Shown: positions 53,819 to 61,640 of the stretch, one piece after another
Layout: every line of letters starts with the position of its first letter
Numbering within the stretch: the first letter of the stretch is position 1
NCBI RefSeq assembly: GCF_000284515.1
Contig: NC_017668.1
Span: 992,001-1,056,000 of the forward strand
Origin: Halobacillus halophilus DSM 2266
Lineage (GTDB): Bacteria > Bacillota > Bacilli > Bacillales > Halobacillaceae
Reading direction: 5' to 3'
DNA: 64,000 nt
Position numbers and translations under genes: made by a program
The notes under the pieces: model-generated
The model's database searches: none
Told to the model about the DNA's origin: nothing
What the model saw: the letters and a program-made list of their open reading frames with translations, nothing else

Positions 53819-54526
53819 TTGAAGCAGGTTTGGATAATTATTATGGCAGCTATGTTTATCGTCAGTGGTTCAAACATAGGAGAAGCGAAAAGTCACTATA
53901 AAATTAAACATAAAGATCAAATTACGCATGATTGGGAAATACACGTGGATTATCCTTTATTTGATCAACTGGAGGATAAGGATTTACAGCAGGAGGTCAA
54001 TACAAAAATTGTCCAAAAACTTGAAGATACCTTTCGTGATGTAAAAAGGGGAGCGAGCGACTTAATGGGGATGCCTGTTCTTTACTATGAAGAAACAGGA
54101 GTTTACAGACAGAAGGACCTATACTCGGTCGTCATGACCTCCCATATTTCGCGTGGAGAACAATACAACTCTACGGTTACTTCTGTAAATTTTGAAAACA
54201 AGGATCATGGAAAAGTGGTTCCGCTAAATAAACTGGTCGACATGGAGGAGTTAAACGAGCGCGTTCAGAAAGTCATCGCTCAGGAACCTGACACCTACAA
54301 TCAAGATAAATTCACCAAAGTAAGAGATAATACGGCTTTTTACGTCGCAGATGATCAGCTGTTTTTAATATTTAACAAATATGAAATAGCGGCAGGCGTG
54401 CATGGTACACCTGAGATTCAAATTCCTTTAAATGGAATAGAACTGGAGCAAGCGGATGAAACGAATGCTCCGTTCCCCTCCTTTACGTTAAAATATCCAC
54501 AAAATACACAAGCGGGAAACAGGTAG
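53819..54526 (+). CDS. Secreted RsiV-like protein (DUF3298 type)
   Basis: This 235-residue protein starts at TTG 53819 after AGGAGGG. A signal peptide or anchor covers residues 1-22. The rest resembles the extracellular part of RsiV-like proteins: HVDYPLFDQLEDKDLQQEVNTKI, then LYSVVMTSHISRGEQYNSTVTSVNFE, KVVPLNKLVDMEELN and FNKYEIAAGVHGTPEIQIPL, all typical of PdaC/RsiV-like domains. There is no cytoplasmic anti-sigma domain, so it is not an anti-sigma factor itself. It may bind cell-wall fragments or lysozyme-like ligands (inference). Confidence 0.75.
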   Translation: MKQVWIIIMAAMFIVSGSNIGEAKSHYKIKHKDQITHDWEIHVDYPLFDQLEDKDLQQEVNTKIVQKLEDTFRDVKRGASDLMGMPVLYYEETGVYRQKDLYSVVMTSHISRGEQYNSTVTSVNFENKDHGKVVPLNKLVDMEELNERVQKVIAQEPDTYNQDKFTKVRDNTAFYVADDQLFLIFNKYEIAAGVHGTPEIQIPLNGIELEQADETNAPFPSFTLKYPQNTQAGNR

Positions 54527-54557
54527 TTAACAGACTTACCCACTATATTAACAAGGG

Positions 54558-54577
54558 TGTGGATAATTTTATCCACA
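54558..54577. promoter_or_regulatory. Inverted pair of perfect DnaA boxes
   Basis: TGTGGATAA and TTATCCACA, both exact DnaA boxes, face each other with a two-base gap in the short space between the RsiV-like gene and a convergent acetyltransferase gene. No other oriC feature is present. It may be a DnaA-binding locus away from the origin, or simply a palindrome. Confidence 0.45.
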
Positions 54578-54596
54578 GATAGAAAGAAGGGAAATG

Positions 54597-54623
54597 AAAA
54601 AGCATAAGCAGTGCTTATGCTTC
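54597..54623 (-). terminator. Terminator of the acetyltransferase gene
   Basis: AAGCATAAG/CTTATGCTT hairpin straddles the stop of the minus-strand gene, and T residues follow on that strand. Confidence 0.7.
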
Positions 54624-55166
54624 TAGCATTTCCTCATTTTGTTCTTGTTCTCCGTAGTAGTGGAACATATATTGTTCTTTCGTAATGACAAACAAGTCAT
54701 AGATATCTTCTTTCCGGTTCACCCAGGAGTGGATGTCAGGATAGGATTCGTTACCTAAGGTTACATAAGGAATTTTAAGAGCAGCTTTCATGGATCTTAC
54801 GTTGGTTTTTCTAATCTTCATGAAAATAGCTTCAATGCCCAGCTGGAAGAACGTTTCTTCAAAGAAGGCTTCTTTCGCTATCTGGTTGTAACCTTTTCCA
54901 AAATAAGGCCTGCCGAGCCAAGTGGCAAGAAAACCCATTTGGGAATCAATATCAAAAAGGTTGATGGTTCCGATCGGCTGTCCCCATTCATCAAGGATGG
55001 TACGTGAAATTAATTCACCCCGATCTTCTGCTTCTATGGTTTGCTTCGTCAAAAAGTAAAACTCGTCACTCGATGAAGCTTTATGACGGACATAAGGGAA
55101 AACTTCTGGGTGGCTCATCAATTCAAAAAGGACCGGGGCATCATGTAAATCACGTCTTTTTAGCAT
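54615..55166 (-). CDS. GNAT-family acetyltransferase (RimJ/RimL-like)
   Basis: This 183-residue GNAT begins MLKRRDLHDAPVLFELMSHPEV and has GFLATWLGRPYFGKGYNQIAKEAFF (the acetyl-CoA loop G-R-P-Y-x-G-K-G) and IRKTNVRSMKAALKI, as in RimJ/RimL and YdaF-like enzymes that acetylate protein N-termini or small amines. It is preceded by an unusual structured leader of about 200 bases and a hairpin that traps its GGAGGG ribosome site. Confidence 0.83.
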   Translation of the reverse strand: MLKRRDLHDAPVLFELMSHPEVFPYVRHKASSSDEFYFLTKQTIEAEDRGELISRTILDEWGQPIGTINLFDIDSQMGFLATWLGRPYFGKGYNQIAKEAFFEETFFQLGIEAIFMKIRKTNVRSMKAALKIPYVTLGNESYPDIHSWVNRKEDIYDLFVITKEQYMFHYYGEQEQNEEMLEA

Positions 55167-55365
55167 AAAAAATCCCTCCTTGATTAAAGGAGGGTGATCT
55201 AAACCGCGCGGGAAAATAACGCTGAATAGTAGGCTCAGACCACCCTCGAATTTTTATCAATTGCTCACAAAAATTCGGGGTGGGAATCGAACCCACTAGA
55301 ACCAGGATATCCCCTGGTGGCGCACCATTTGCCTTCCCTAGCTAATACAGCATCATCTAGATTTA
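55167..55365 (-). promoter_or_regulatory. Structured leader RNA with tRNA-like T-arm and attenuator
   Basis: On the minus strand the leader holds a small TGG/CCA hairpin, a hairpin ACCAG/CTGGT (55318-55301) and a perfect tRNA-like T-arm GTGGG TTCGATT CCCAC (55296-55280). The 3' strand of this T-arm can instead form a long stem with 55255-55240 (AATTTTT and AAAAATT blocks plus CCACCC/GGGTGG). The region ends in CCCTCC...GGAGGG plus six T (55194-55167), which is both a terminator and a trap for the ribosome site. The mutually exclusive stems suggest a riboswitch or attenuator. I do not recognise the class, and acceptor-stem pairing is missing, so it is not a tRNA gene. Confidence 0.6.
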
Positions 55366-55443
55366 TAATAATCGATTTTCTCAAAAAAGTGAATAAAAAT
55401 TTTGTGAAATCCATATTAATTTTTTGAGTGGAATATGTTCTAT

Positions 55444-56130
55444 TTATGAACTGGAAAGAACAGTATAAACCGCCAGTCTCTCCGTGTATTCCTGCGCTTC
55501 ATCATCGTAAGGACCCGTGCAGGTAATCAGGTTCAAAGCCTTCTCATTCGTAGGGCCGAATAATTCACGAATCGGGGAATTGTCCAATGGATGAGCCACG
55601 ACTTTCTGAACGGTATACGTCAGTTTCTCTCCGCCTTTTCCTTCTACATAGATCGAATCTCCCGCTTTGAGGTCTTTTAAATCGTAAAAGACAGCAGGAC
55701 CGTTCCGCCCATCCACGTGTCCAGCTATAACAGAATTTCCAGTAGCTCCCGGTTTCGTGCCGGGCTCGAACCAGCCTACTTCTGTCACACTGTTAGGGAC
55801 AGCCATTCCGCCTTGCTCCGTGTATCCCTGTGGTGCAATAGGAGCATCGACATCGATAGAAGGAATGGTTAATCGGACTGGAACTATTCCTTCTGCTGCA
55901 TCTGTGGGAGCCATCACTGCCGGTTCATAATTTTTTTTGATCGGAGCCTTTTCCAAAACATCTTCCGACTGAGTACTTACTTTATTATCGATCGTTTCCG
56001 CTTGAGTTATAGTTGGTTCAGGTGAATTAGAAAGAACCCCGGTTTCCTCGGAGGGTTCATCTTTAAGCAGTTGAAAGCTTAGGACAAATACGAGGAAACC
56101 CAGGGTTATAGGATATACAATTCTTCTCAT
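55444..56130 (-). CDS. Class F sortase
   Basis: This 228-residue protein has an N-terminal anchor (residues 5-24) and a Ser/Thr-rich linker. The sortase barrel contains IAGHVDGRNGPAVF (catalytic His), LNLITCTG (the T-L-x-T-C equivalent with catalytic Cys) and a final RLAVYTVL with the Arg. This is the class F layout. The gene directly upstream, two bases apart, encodes a protein with an MPETG sorting signal, its likely substrate. Confidence 0.88.
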   Translation of the reverse strand: MRRIVYPITLGFLVFVLSFQLLKDEPSEETGVLSNSPEPTITQAETIDNKVSTQSEDVLEKAPIKKNYEPAVMAPTDAAEGIVPVRLTIPSIDVDAPIAPQGYTEQGGMAVPNSVTEVGWFEPGTKPGATGNSVIAGHVDGRNGPAVFYDLKDLKAGDSIYVEGKGGEKLTYTVQKVVAHPLDNSPIRELFGPTNEKALNLITCTGPYDDEAQEYTERLAVYTVLSSS

Positions 56131-56132
56131 AA

Positions 56133-56933
56133 TTAGGCTTCAGATCGTTTGCGGAAAACGATGAATCCAGCACCCATAGCCATTACTCCGAATGCAGCTG
56201 CAAGCATCATAGCATTAGAACCAGAATCAGCTGTTCCACCGAATCCTGTTTCTGGCATTTCAGAAGGCATAGCAGCGGAATCTTGAAGGAGTAGAACTTC
56301 AGGACTATCGGCTGTACCTACCGCAAAAGCACTATACACTTTACCAGCTTCTACTGTGGTTCCAGAAAGGTCAATCAATTGGGTTCCATCAGTGGTACGT
56401 ACTTCAAGGTCGTATGTTCCAGGCTCTAACTCTTTATAATCGGTTACCATTGGGAATTCAGCACCTGCAAATAGGGCTTCGCCACCAATAGGGCCGACAT
56501 CAACGGCTGGAGCTCCAGGAATGAAGTGGCCTACACGAACTTTAGCCATTTCTTCTGTTGCTTCCATAGAATCTTCAATAGCTTTTAATTCAAGACTTTC
56601 TAAGTTATTGATGGCAGCAGCTGTATAAGCTTTACCAGCTTCTACCGTTACATCTGCAGAAATAACAGCGTCCTGTTCACCTTTGGTACCAGCTGCATAA
56701 ATTTCTACCGTATGTTCTCCCGCAGGAAGTTCCATGTAATCCGTCGCAGCTTTAAATTCAGCGCTTTCCACGACAGCGTTTCCATCAACGTAGACGTCAA
56801 CAGCAGGGGCATCAGGGGAAGCGTGAAGGACACGAACCATAGCCATATCTCCATGATTATCGGCGAATACGGCAGGCGCAAATACTCCCAAAACTAAGAC
56901 AAAAGCAGCCAAAGAGGATAGTAGTTTTTTCAT
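56133..56933 (-). CDS. Cell-wall protein with two DUF4397 domains and a sortase signal
   Basis: This 266-residue protein has a signal peptide (residues 1-24, ending VFADN). Two DUF4397 repeats follow: MVRVLHASPDAPAVDVYVDG and VRVGHFIPGAPAVDVGPIGG. The C-terminus has MPETGFGGTADSG, a hydrophobic stretch and FRKRSEA, a standard LPXTG-type signal with Met in place of Leu. The acidic composition suits an extracellular protein of a salt-tolerant organism. It probably forms a two-gene operon with the class F sortase. Confidence 0.88.
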   Translation of the reverse strand: MKKLLSSLAAFVLVLGVFAPAVFADNHGDMAMVRVLHASPDAPAVDVYVDGNAVVESAEFKAATDYMELPAGEHTVEIYAAGTKGEQDAVISADVTVEAGKAYTAAAINNLESLELKAIEDSMEATEEMAKVRVGHFIPGAPAVDVGPIGGEALFAGAEFPMVTDYKELEPGTYDLEVRTTDGTQLIDLSGTTVEAGKVYSAFAVGTADSPEVLLLQDSAAMPSEMPETGFGGTADSGSNAMMLAAAFGVMAMGAGFIVFRKRSEA

Positions 56934-57134
56934 TTTTCCACTCCTTAAGATTTTTTTATATAAAATTGCCGATTAGCGGCAATTTATATCGAAGGGGATG
57001 TGACGAACCTCATCAAACATTGTACAATTGTTATACATACATCATATACACCATTTTGCTAATTTTCAAACTAATTGATGTGCTCAATGTGTTTTACTGA
57101 AAAGTTTCTATTAAATCTCCGTGTTAATTATTAA

Positions 57135-57702
57135 ACGTAAGCTCCTATTTGTTGAAGACTCAGTTTCGCGATATTTGTTGAGCGGAAGGTCCGGAGGGGG
57201 ACGATTTCGCTTTCCGCGGGCATGTGGTGAGCTTCCTCGGGCTTAACAGCCCTGCGGGATCTCACCGATCATGTTCATCCCGCAGGAGTCTACATCGTCC
57301 CCCTCCGGACCTGGCCGAATCTGATACTCGAAACCACCTAACACTCTATTTGCTTGATGAGAAAAAGTATGGGGTGATGAGGTTATTTTCATGCTAGAAC
57401 GATGTGAAAAAGCTTGTTATGGAAGCATTTTAGAACCTATTTAGGAGGAGAACATTCCTCTCTTGAAAAGGGTCCGTTATTCTCACGTGGCTGGGTTGGC
57501 GAAGGAAACGACGAGACTCCCACGGGAGAAGGAGCTAGGCGAGACCCCACAGGGAGTGAAGCGACCGAGGAGGCTTGCCAGTTCCCCCGTAGGAAAGCGA
57601 GATGTTTCCGTAGCCAGCCACTCTCTATATCAGCAAAGGACCAAAACTATCTCGAAACTGAGTCTTACACAATCCGGCCCTGTAGCGTAATAAGCCTCTA
57701 AT
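57135..57702 (+). repeat. MITE-like composite hairpin repeat, copy 6 (B to A)
   Basis: Both ends are intact: B (AAGCTCCTATTTGTT, then GAAGACTCAGTTTCGCGATA) and A (core, then CACAATCCGGCCCTGTAGCG). Module 1 (57188-57310) has perfect 18-bp arms GGTCCGGAGGGGGACGAT and complement. Module 2 runs about 57492-57625 with GCGAGACTCCCACGGGAG and AGGCGAGACCCCACAGGGAG. This is the best copy for deriving a consensus. Confidence 0.82.
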
Positions 57703-57746
57703 AAAAAAACAATAATAATCTTCAACAGAGCCATTGCAACAAACAT

Positions 57747-57778
57747 AAAAAAACACCGGTAGATTATACCGGTGTTAG
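57747..57778 (-). terminator. Terminator of the amidohydrolase gene
   Basis: AACACCGGTA/TACCGGTGTT hairpin with a T run on the minus strand just after the stop codon. Confidence 0.85.
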
Positions 57779-57787
57779 CATTTGTTA

Positions 57788-58909
57788 CTATTCTTGAAAA
57801 TATACCATTTTTCCATCAATCATGGTCCAGATAGGCTGAGATAGATATTCAAAAGGATGGCCGCTCCATAAAACTAAATCAGCGTCCTTGCCTTTTTCAA
57901 TGGAACCTACACGGTCATCCACTCCCAGGTTTTTGGCAGGGGTGATCGTAATTCCTCTTAGTGCATCCTCAATTTCCATTCCTTCACGAGCAGCAAGTGC
58001 TGCGCATATATTCAAATATTGAATAGGTGTATAAGGGTGATCGGTGGTAATCGATACTTTTATGCCGTGATCATGCAATATCTTATAAGTCTGCCACGTT
58101 TTATTACGCAGTTCGATTTTAGAGGCCCGGGTGAAAGTAGGACCTACCGAGACCTGTAAATCCCTAAATGCGAGTTGATCTGCAATCAAGTGGCCTTCTG
58201 TACAATGTTCAATTCTGAGATCCAAATTGAATTCTTCTGCAAAACGAACGGCTGTCATAATATCATCCGCGCGGTGTGCGTGAATTCTGACCGGGATTTC
58301 TCTGTTCAGAGCTTTGAGAATGGGCTTGACTCTTAAGTCAGGTTCCGGTTCTTTCATAGCTGCATAAAACGTTTCACGGAGTTTCCCCATTATTCCAAGG
58401 CGTGTAATCGAAGCATTTTTCGATTGGGAGTGGATCCGCTTCGGGTTTTCGCCCAGCGCCAGCTTTAAACCGGCTATTTCTTTAAGGATCATCCCGTTTA
58501 TCGTATGCCCGACCGTTTTGATGACCGCTGTCGTGCCTCCGATCATATTCGCGCTTCCCGGCATAATATGTGCGGTGGTTACACCGGCCTTTCGAGCAGA
58601 GAAGAAGGCGGGATCTAAAGGATGAGCGCCGTCAATCGCCCGCAAATGCGGAGTAATTGCTTCAATGGTTTCATTGGCATCACTGCCTGCCCATCCTGTT
58701 CCTTCATCATACAGTCCTAAATGAGTGTGAACATCTATAAACCCTGGATATAAATCCATCCCTTTTCCATCAATATACTCGGCTTGCTCTGGCAGAGGGA
58801 TGTCCCTGCCAAAATCATTAATTTTTCCATCCACAATGTGCAATTTCGCGTCCTTAATCGAAGCAGAGGTGACAGGGTGGATGGTAACATTCGTAATAAC
58901 GGTATTCAT
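57788..58909 (-). CDS. Amidohydrolase family protein
   Basis: This 373-residue metal-dependent hydrolase has an N-terminal beta domain. The barrel has GFIDVHTHLGLYDEG (first two metal His), RIHAHRADD, RIEHCTEGH and TTDHPYTPIQ (final Asp). The tail ITPAKNLGVDDRVGSIEKGKDADLVLWSG is typical of imidazolonepropionase-like amidohydrolases. Substrate unknown. It stands alone between a repeat copy and yfhF. Confidence 0.87.
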   Translation of the reverse strand: MNTVITNVTIHPVTSASIKDAKLHIVDGKINDFGRDIPLPEQAEYIDGKGMDLYPGFIDVHTHLGLYDEGTGWAGSDANETIEAITPHLRAIDGAHPLDPAFFSARKAGVTTAHIMPGSANMIGGTTAVIKTVGHTINGMILKEIAGLKLALGENPKRIHSQSKNASITRLGIMGKLRETFYAAMKEPEPDLRVKPILKALNREIPVRIHAHRADDIMTAVRFAEEFNLDLRIEHCTEGHLIADQLAFRDLQVSVGPTFTRASKIELRNKTWQTYKILHDHGIKVSITTDHPYTPIQYLNICAALAAREGMEIEDALRGITITPAKNLGVDDRVGSIEKGKDADLVLWSGHPFEYLSQPIWTMIDGKMVYFQE

Positions 58910-58981
58910 TCAACATACAGCCTTTCAAGTAGTATTACTAACTATTATACTGGAATTTATTAGTTTAGAGCACAAAAAGAA

Positions 58982-59012
58982 CGAAGCTTTTTAAAACTTC
59001 GTCTTTTTTTGT
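58982..59012. terminator. Hairpin terminator between the yfhF and amidohydrolase genes
   Basis: GAACGAAG/CTTCGTCTT hairpin with A and T runs, positioned after the yfhF stop on the minus strand. Confidence 0.7.
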
Positions 59013-59016
59013 CTGC

Positions 59017-59922
59017 TTATTGTTGCACAATGGATTGAAGGGCGGGCTTTAAATCAGGGTATTTAAACGTGTATCCATGAGCGAGCGCTTTTTTAGGAAT
59101 GACGGACTGACCATCTAACAGTAATATACTCATTTCACCGAGGGCACCTTTTAGAGCGAAAGAGGGAGCGGTCAACCAATGAGGGCGATTCATCACTTCA
59201 CCAAGTGTCTTTCCGAAATCTTTATTTCTGGAAGGGTTGGGAGCCGTGCCGTTCACAGGACCTTGTAAATCAGAATCGTGAATAGCGAAATCAATCAGTC
59301 CGGCAACGTCATCCACATGAATCCATGACATCCACTGTTCGCCTGAGCCGACATTACCGCCTACCATTAGTTTGTAAGGGATCATCATTTTAGGTAAAGC
59401 ACCTTCTTCGCCCAGGACAATACCAAAGCGTACATAAACCGTTCGGACGCCTTTTTCCTTAGCTTGAGAAGCTCGTTCTTCCCATTCTGTAACTACATTA
59501 GCCAGGAAGTCATTTCCAGGTGTTGTCGTTTCTTCCGTAAAGGTCTTCGTTTTAGAACGTCCATAGTAACCAACAGCGGAGGCATTCACGAGGACCTGAG
59601 GTTTTTCAGGTAGGTGGTCAATCAAATCGAGTACGCCTTCTGTTGCTTGAATACGGCTGTCGAGAATAGAACGCTTTCTTTCCTCTGTCCAGCGGCCGCT
59701 GTTCAAGGATTCTCCCGCTAAATTTACGATGGCATCAATCTTAGGCAGATGTTTTTCGGGATGATGCTCATCTTTTAACCAGCCTACATGGGTGATTTGA
59801 TTCGTGTCCTGATGCTTCTCGGGACTACGGGTCAATATGTAAACGTGGTGTCCTTCTTCAGCCAAGTGGTTGGATAAGTGACTGCCTACAAAACCTGTTC
59901 CTCCGGTAACGGCTATGTTCAT
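59017..59922 (-). CDS. yfhF: TIGR01777-type epimerase, YfhF-like
   Basis: This protein of about 301 residues is an extended SDR starting MNIAVTGGTGFVGSHL and containing VNLAGESLNSGRWTEERK, SAVGYYGRSKTKTFTEE, WMSWIHVDDVAGL and a PDLKPALQSIV end, the full TIGR01777 pattern. The adjacent divergent recX reproduces the B. subtilis yfhF-recX neighbourhood. Function is unknown (a possible nucleoside-diphosphate-sugar epimerase). AAGGAGG precedes ATG 59922. Confidence 0.9.
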   Translation of the reverse strand: MNIAVTGGTGFVGSHLSNHLAEEGHHVYILTRSPEKHQDTNQITHVGWLKDEHHPEKHLPKIDAIVNLAGESLNSGRWTEERKRSILDSRIQATEGVLDLIDHLPEKPQVLVNASAVGYYGRSKTKTFTEETTTPGNDFLANVVTEWEERASQAKEKGVRTVYVRFGIVLGEEGALPKMMIPYKLMVGGNVGSGEQWMSWIHVDDVAGLIDFAIHDSDLQGPVNGTAPNPSRNKDFGKTLGEVMNRPHWLTAPSFALKGALGEMSILLLDGQSVIPKKALAHGYTFKYPDLKPALQSIVQQ

Positions 59923-60047
59923 AAATAATTCCTCCTTCAAATACTTTCGTTCCCATTATTTTACTAAATGGTTTTCGTAAAAGCGATTCTTTTCGCTGAA
60001 CGGTAAATCCAAATCATGCTAAACTATGAAGAAAAGGGAGAGTTAGA

Positions 60048-60860
60048 ATGGCGAAACTTACAAAGATTACGACTCAAAAGAAAAATAAAGGACGCTACAA
60101 TATCTTTTTAGATTATGGTCAAGGGGAGGCTTACGGATTCAGTGTCAGTGAAGATATTCTGATCCAATACCATCTCCAAAAGAATATGGAACTGGATGAA
60201 TCGACTATTCAAGCGATGATTCAAACAGACACGATCCATAAATCCTATACCCTTGCCATCAACTATTTAAGCTATCGAATGCGTTCAGAGAAGGAAATCA
60301 GAGATTATTTAGATGAGAAAGAGGTAGATGAGGAGCACATTGATGAGATTGTCTCCCGTTTATATAAGGAAAAACTGCTCGATGATCAGGAGTTTGCCAA
60401 TTCATTGGTGCGAACGCGTGTCCTGACCTCAAGCAAGGGACCGCTTCTTGTAAAAAAGGAACTGATTGAAAAAGGAGTCCAGGCTTCTCAGGCAGACGCT
60501 GCTCTTGAACACTATCCTTTCGATGACCAATATAGTAAAGCTATGAAATTCGCAGAAAAGAAGTTAAAAAGCGATAAGAAGAAATCCGCTCGCCAGCAGA
60601 TTCAAAATGTCCAGCAGACCTTGATGCAAAAAGGCTTTAGCGGAGACGTTGTAAAAGAGGTCTTATCTGACCTACCGGAGGAAGAAAGTGAAGATGAGCA
60701 GTGGGAAGCGGTCGTTTACCAGGGAGAGAAGTTACTCCGGAAATTTGCCCATAAAGCAGAAGGGTATGAATTAAAACAAAAGATTAAGACAGGTTTATAC
60801 CGTAAAGGATTTTCATTTGATCTAATTGAACGGTTTTTAGATGAATATGTGGAAGAGTAA
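60048..60860 (+). CDS. recX: Recombination regulator RecX
   Basis: This 270-residue protein is built of helical RecX repeats; AINYLSYRMRSEKEIRDYLDEKEVDEEHIDEIVSRLYKEKLLDDQEFANSLVR is the first, and similar KKELIEKGV, QQTLMQKGFSGDVV and GLYRKGFSFDLI units follow. RecX binds RecA filaments and limits strand exchange. The Firmicute form has an extra N-terminal segment, seen here. The gene diverges from yfhF with about 125 bases between. Confidence 0.93.
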   Translation: MAKLTKITTQKKNKGRYNIFLDYGQGEAYGFSVSEDILIQYHLQKNMELDESTIQAMIQTDTIHKSYTLAINYLSYRMRSEKEIRDYLDEKEVDEEHIDEIVSRLYKEKLLDDQEFANSLVRTRVLTSSKGPLLVKKELIEKGVQASQADAALEHYPFDDQYSKAMKFAEKKLKSDKKKSARQQIQNVQQTLMQKGFSGDVVKEVLSDLPEEESEDEQWEAVVYQGEKLLRKFAHKAEGYELKQKIKTGLYRKGFSFDLIERFLDEYVEE

Positions 60861-60950
60861 TTAAGTGATTTCAGTACTGGTTTGTTAAAAGACCCAATCC
60901 TACGCGAGGGTTGTTTCAGATTGTTATGATTTGGTGAAGGGGATGATTAG

Positions 60951-61184
60951 GTGAAAATAGCGAAAAAGATTGTACTAATAGCTTCAATTGCCCTGTTCAT
61001 TTTTTTCTTGGTATCGATAATAGCAGACTGGAGTATAGGTAATTTTCCTTTATTATTGCTAGCTTTGACAGTAGTCACTTCAGGAATCATTTCAATTAAG
61101 GAAGGCTCAAAAGTAGAAGGGTATGTAAATTCAGTACTCGCTGGAATGCTGTTAATAGTGTCTAGTTTGGGATTATTCTTATAA
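60951..61184 (+). CDS. Small membrane protein
   Basis: A 77-residue peptide starts at GTG 60951 (preceded by GAAGGGGATGA). It has two or three hydrophobic segments: IVLIASIALFIFFLVSIIAD, FPLLLLALTVVTSGIISI and VNSVLAGMLLIVSSLGLFL. No family is recognised. A weak hairpin with a T run at 61189 follows. Confidence 0.6.
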   Translation: MKIAKKIVLIASIALFIFFLVSIIADWSIGNFPLLLLALTVVTSGIISIKEGSKVEGYVNSVLAGMLLIVSSLGLFL

Positions 61185-61188
61185 TATA

Positions 61189-61213
61189 TGGTGGCCAAAG
61201 CGGTCGCCTTTTT
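61189..61213 (+). terminator. Weak terminator
   Basis: GGTGGCC/GGTCGCC hairpin with G-U pairs followed by T residues. Confidence 0.5.
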
Positions 61214-61224
61214 ATTTTTCTATC

Positions 61225-61453
61225 ATGAAAAAATGGAATTGTAGAAAATGTAGGAAACGAATATCCAGATAGCGAGGAGAGAGGTAATATAAACATCGAT
61301 TGGAAGGAACTTTTTAAAGAGCTCATATTTTTTTGGAAAGATCTAGATACAGGTGAATTTAGGTGGATAGGTTTCATAGCAGAACTCCCTCTTTTAATTT
61401 GCACTATTTATTTTACAATTTACTTAATTGTCTGGTTTATTGGTTTGTTTTGA
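61225..61453 (+). pseudogene. Frameshifted small zinc-ribbon membrane protein
   Basis: ATG 61225 opens MKKWNCRKC and then fails within a few codons. Removing one A after the second Cys codon gives a continuous frame: CRKC, then GNEYPDSEERGN, INIDWKELFKELIFFWKDL, and two hydrophobic stretches ending at TGA 61451. The repaired N-terminus looks like a standard C-x2-C-G-N-x-Y zinc ribbon. It is either a true one-base frameshift or a sequencing error. The downstream TnpB element begins about 30 bases later. Confidence 0.5.
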
Positions 61454-61640
61454 ATTATTTTTTTCTATACCGGTTGTTTTATCATTCATCGGCAGAAGAC
61501 TCCCTCTTCAAGCGCCGTGTCGAAGACCGGTGGCAAGGGGGAGATGAATGCCATCGCCGTAAGGCGAATGCCTTTGAATATTCTCCCCTCCGTGATATCC
61601 TAAAGTAAGAACGTATGTTCCTAATTAGGAGGTGGAAAGG

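Noticed and set aside
55240-55300. T-box before the acetyltransferase gene (AGGGTGGT-like block on the minus strand)
   Set aside because: The ACCGCGG part of the T-box is missing and no Stem I specifier is visible. The resemblance covers only eight bases.
55280-55365. A tRNA gene on the minus strand
   Set aside because: Only the T-arm and a hairpin fit. The acceptor stem does not pair, the anticodon-like loop has the wrong size, and no CCA end follows.
61491-61498. Link between the TnpB left end and the repeat family through GAAGACTC
   Set aside because: Only eight bases match the repeat core, the rest of the core is absent, and the context is an unrelated hairpin. Chance is the simpler explanation.
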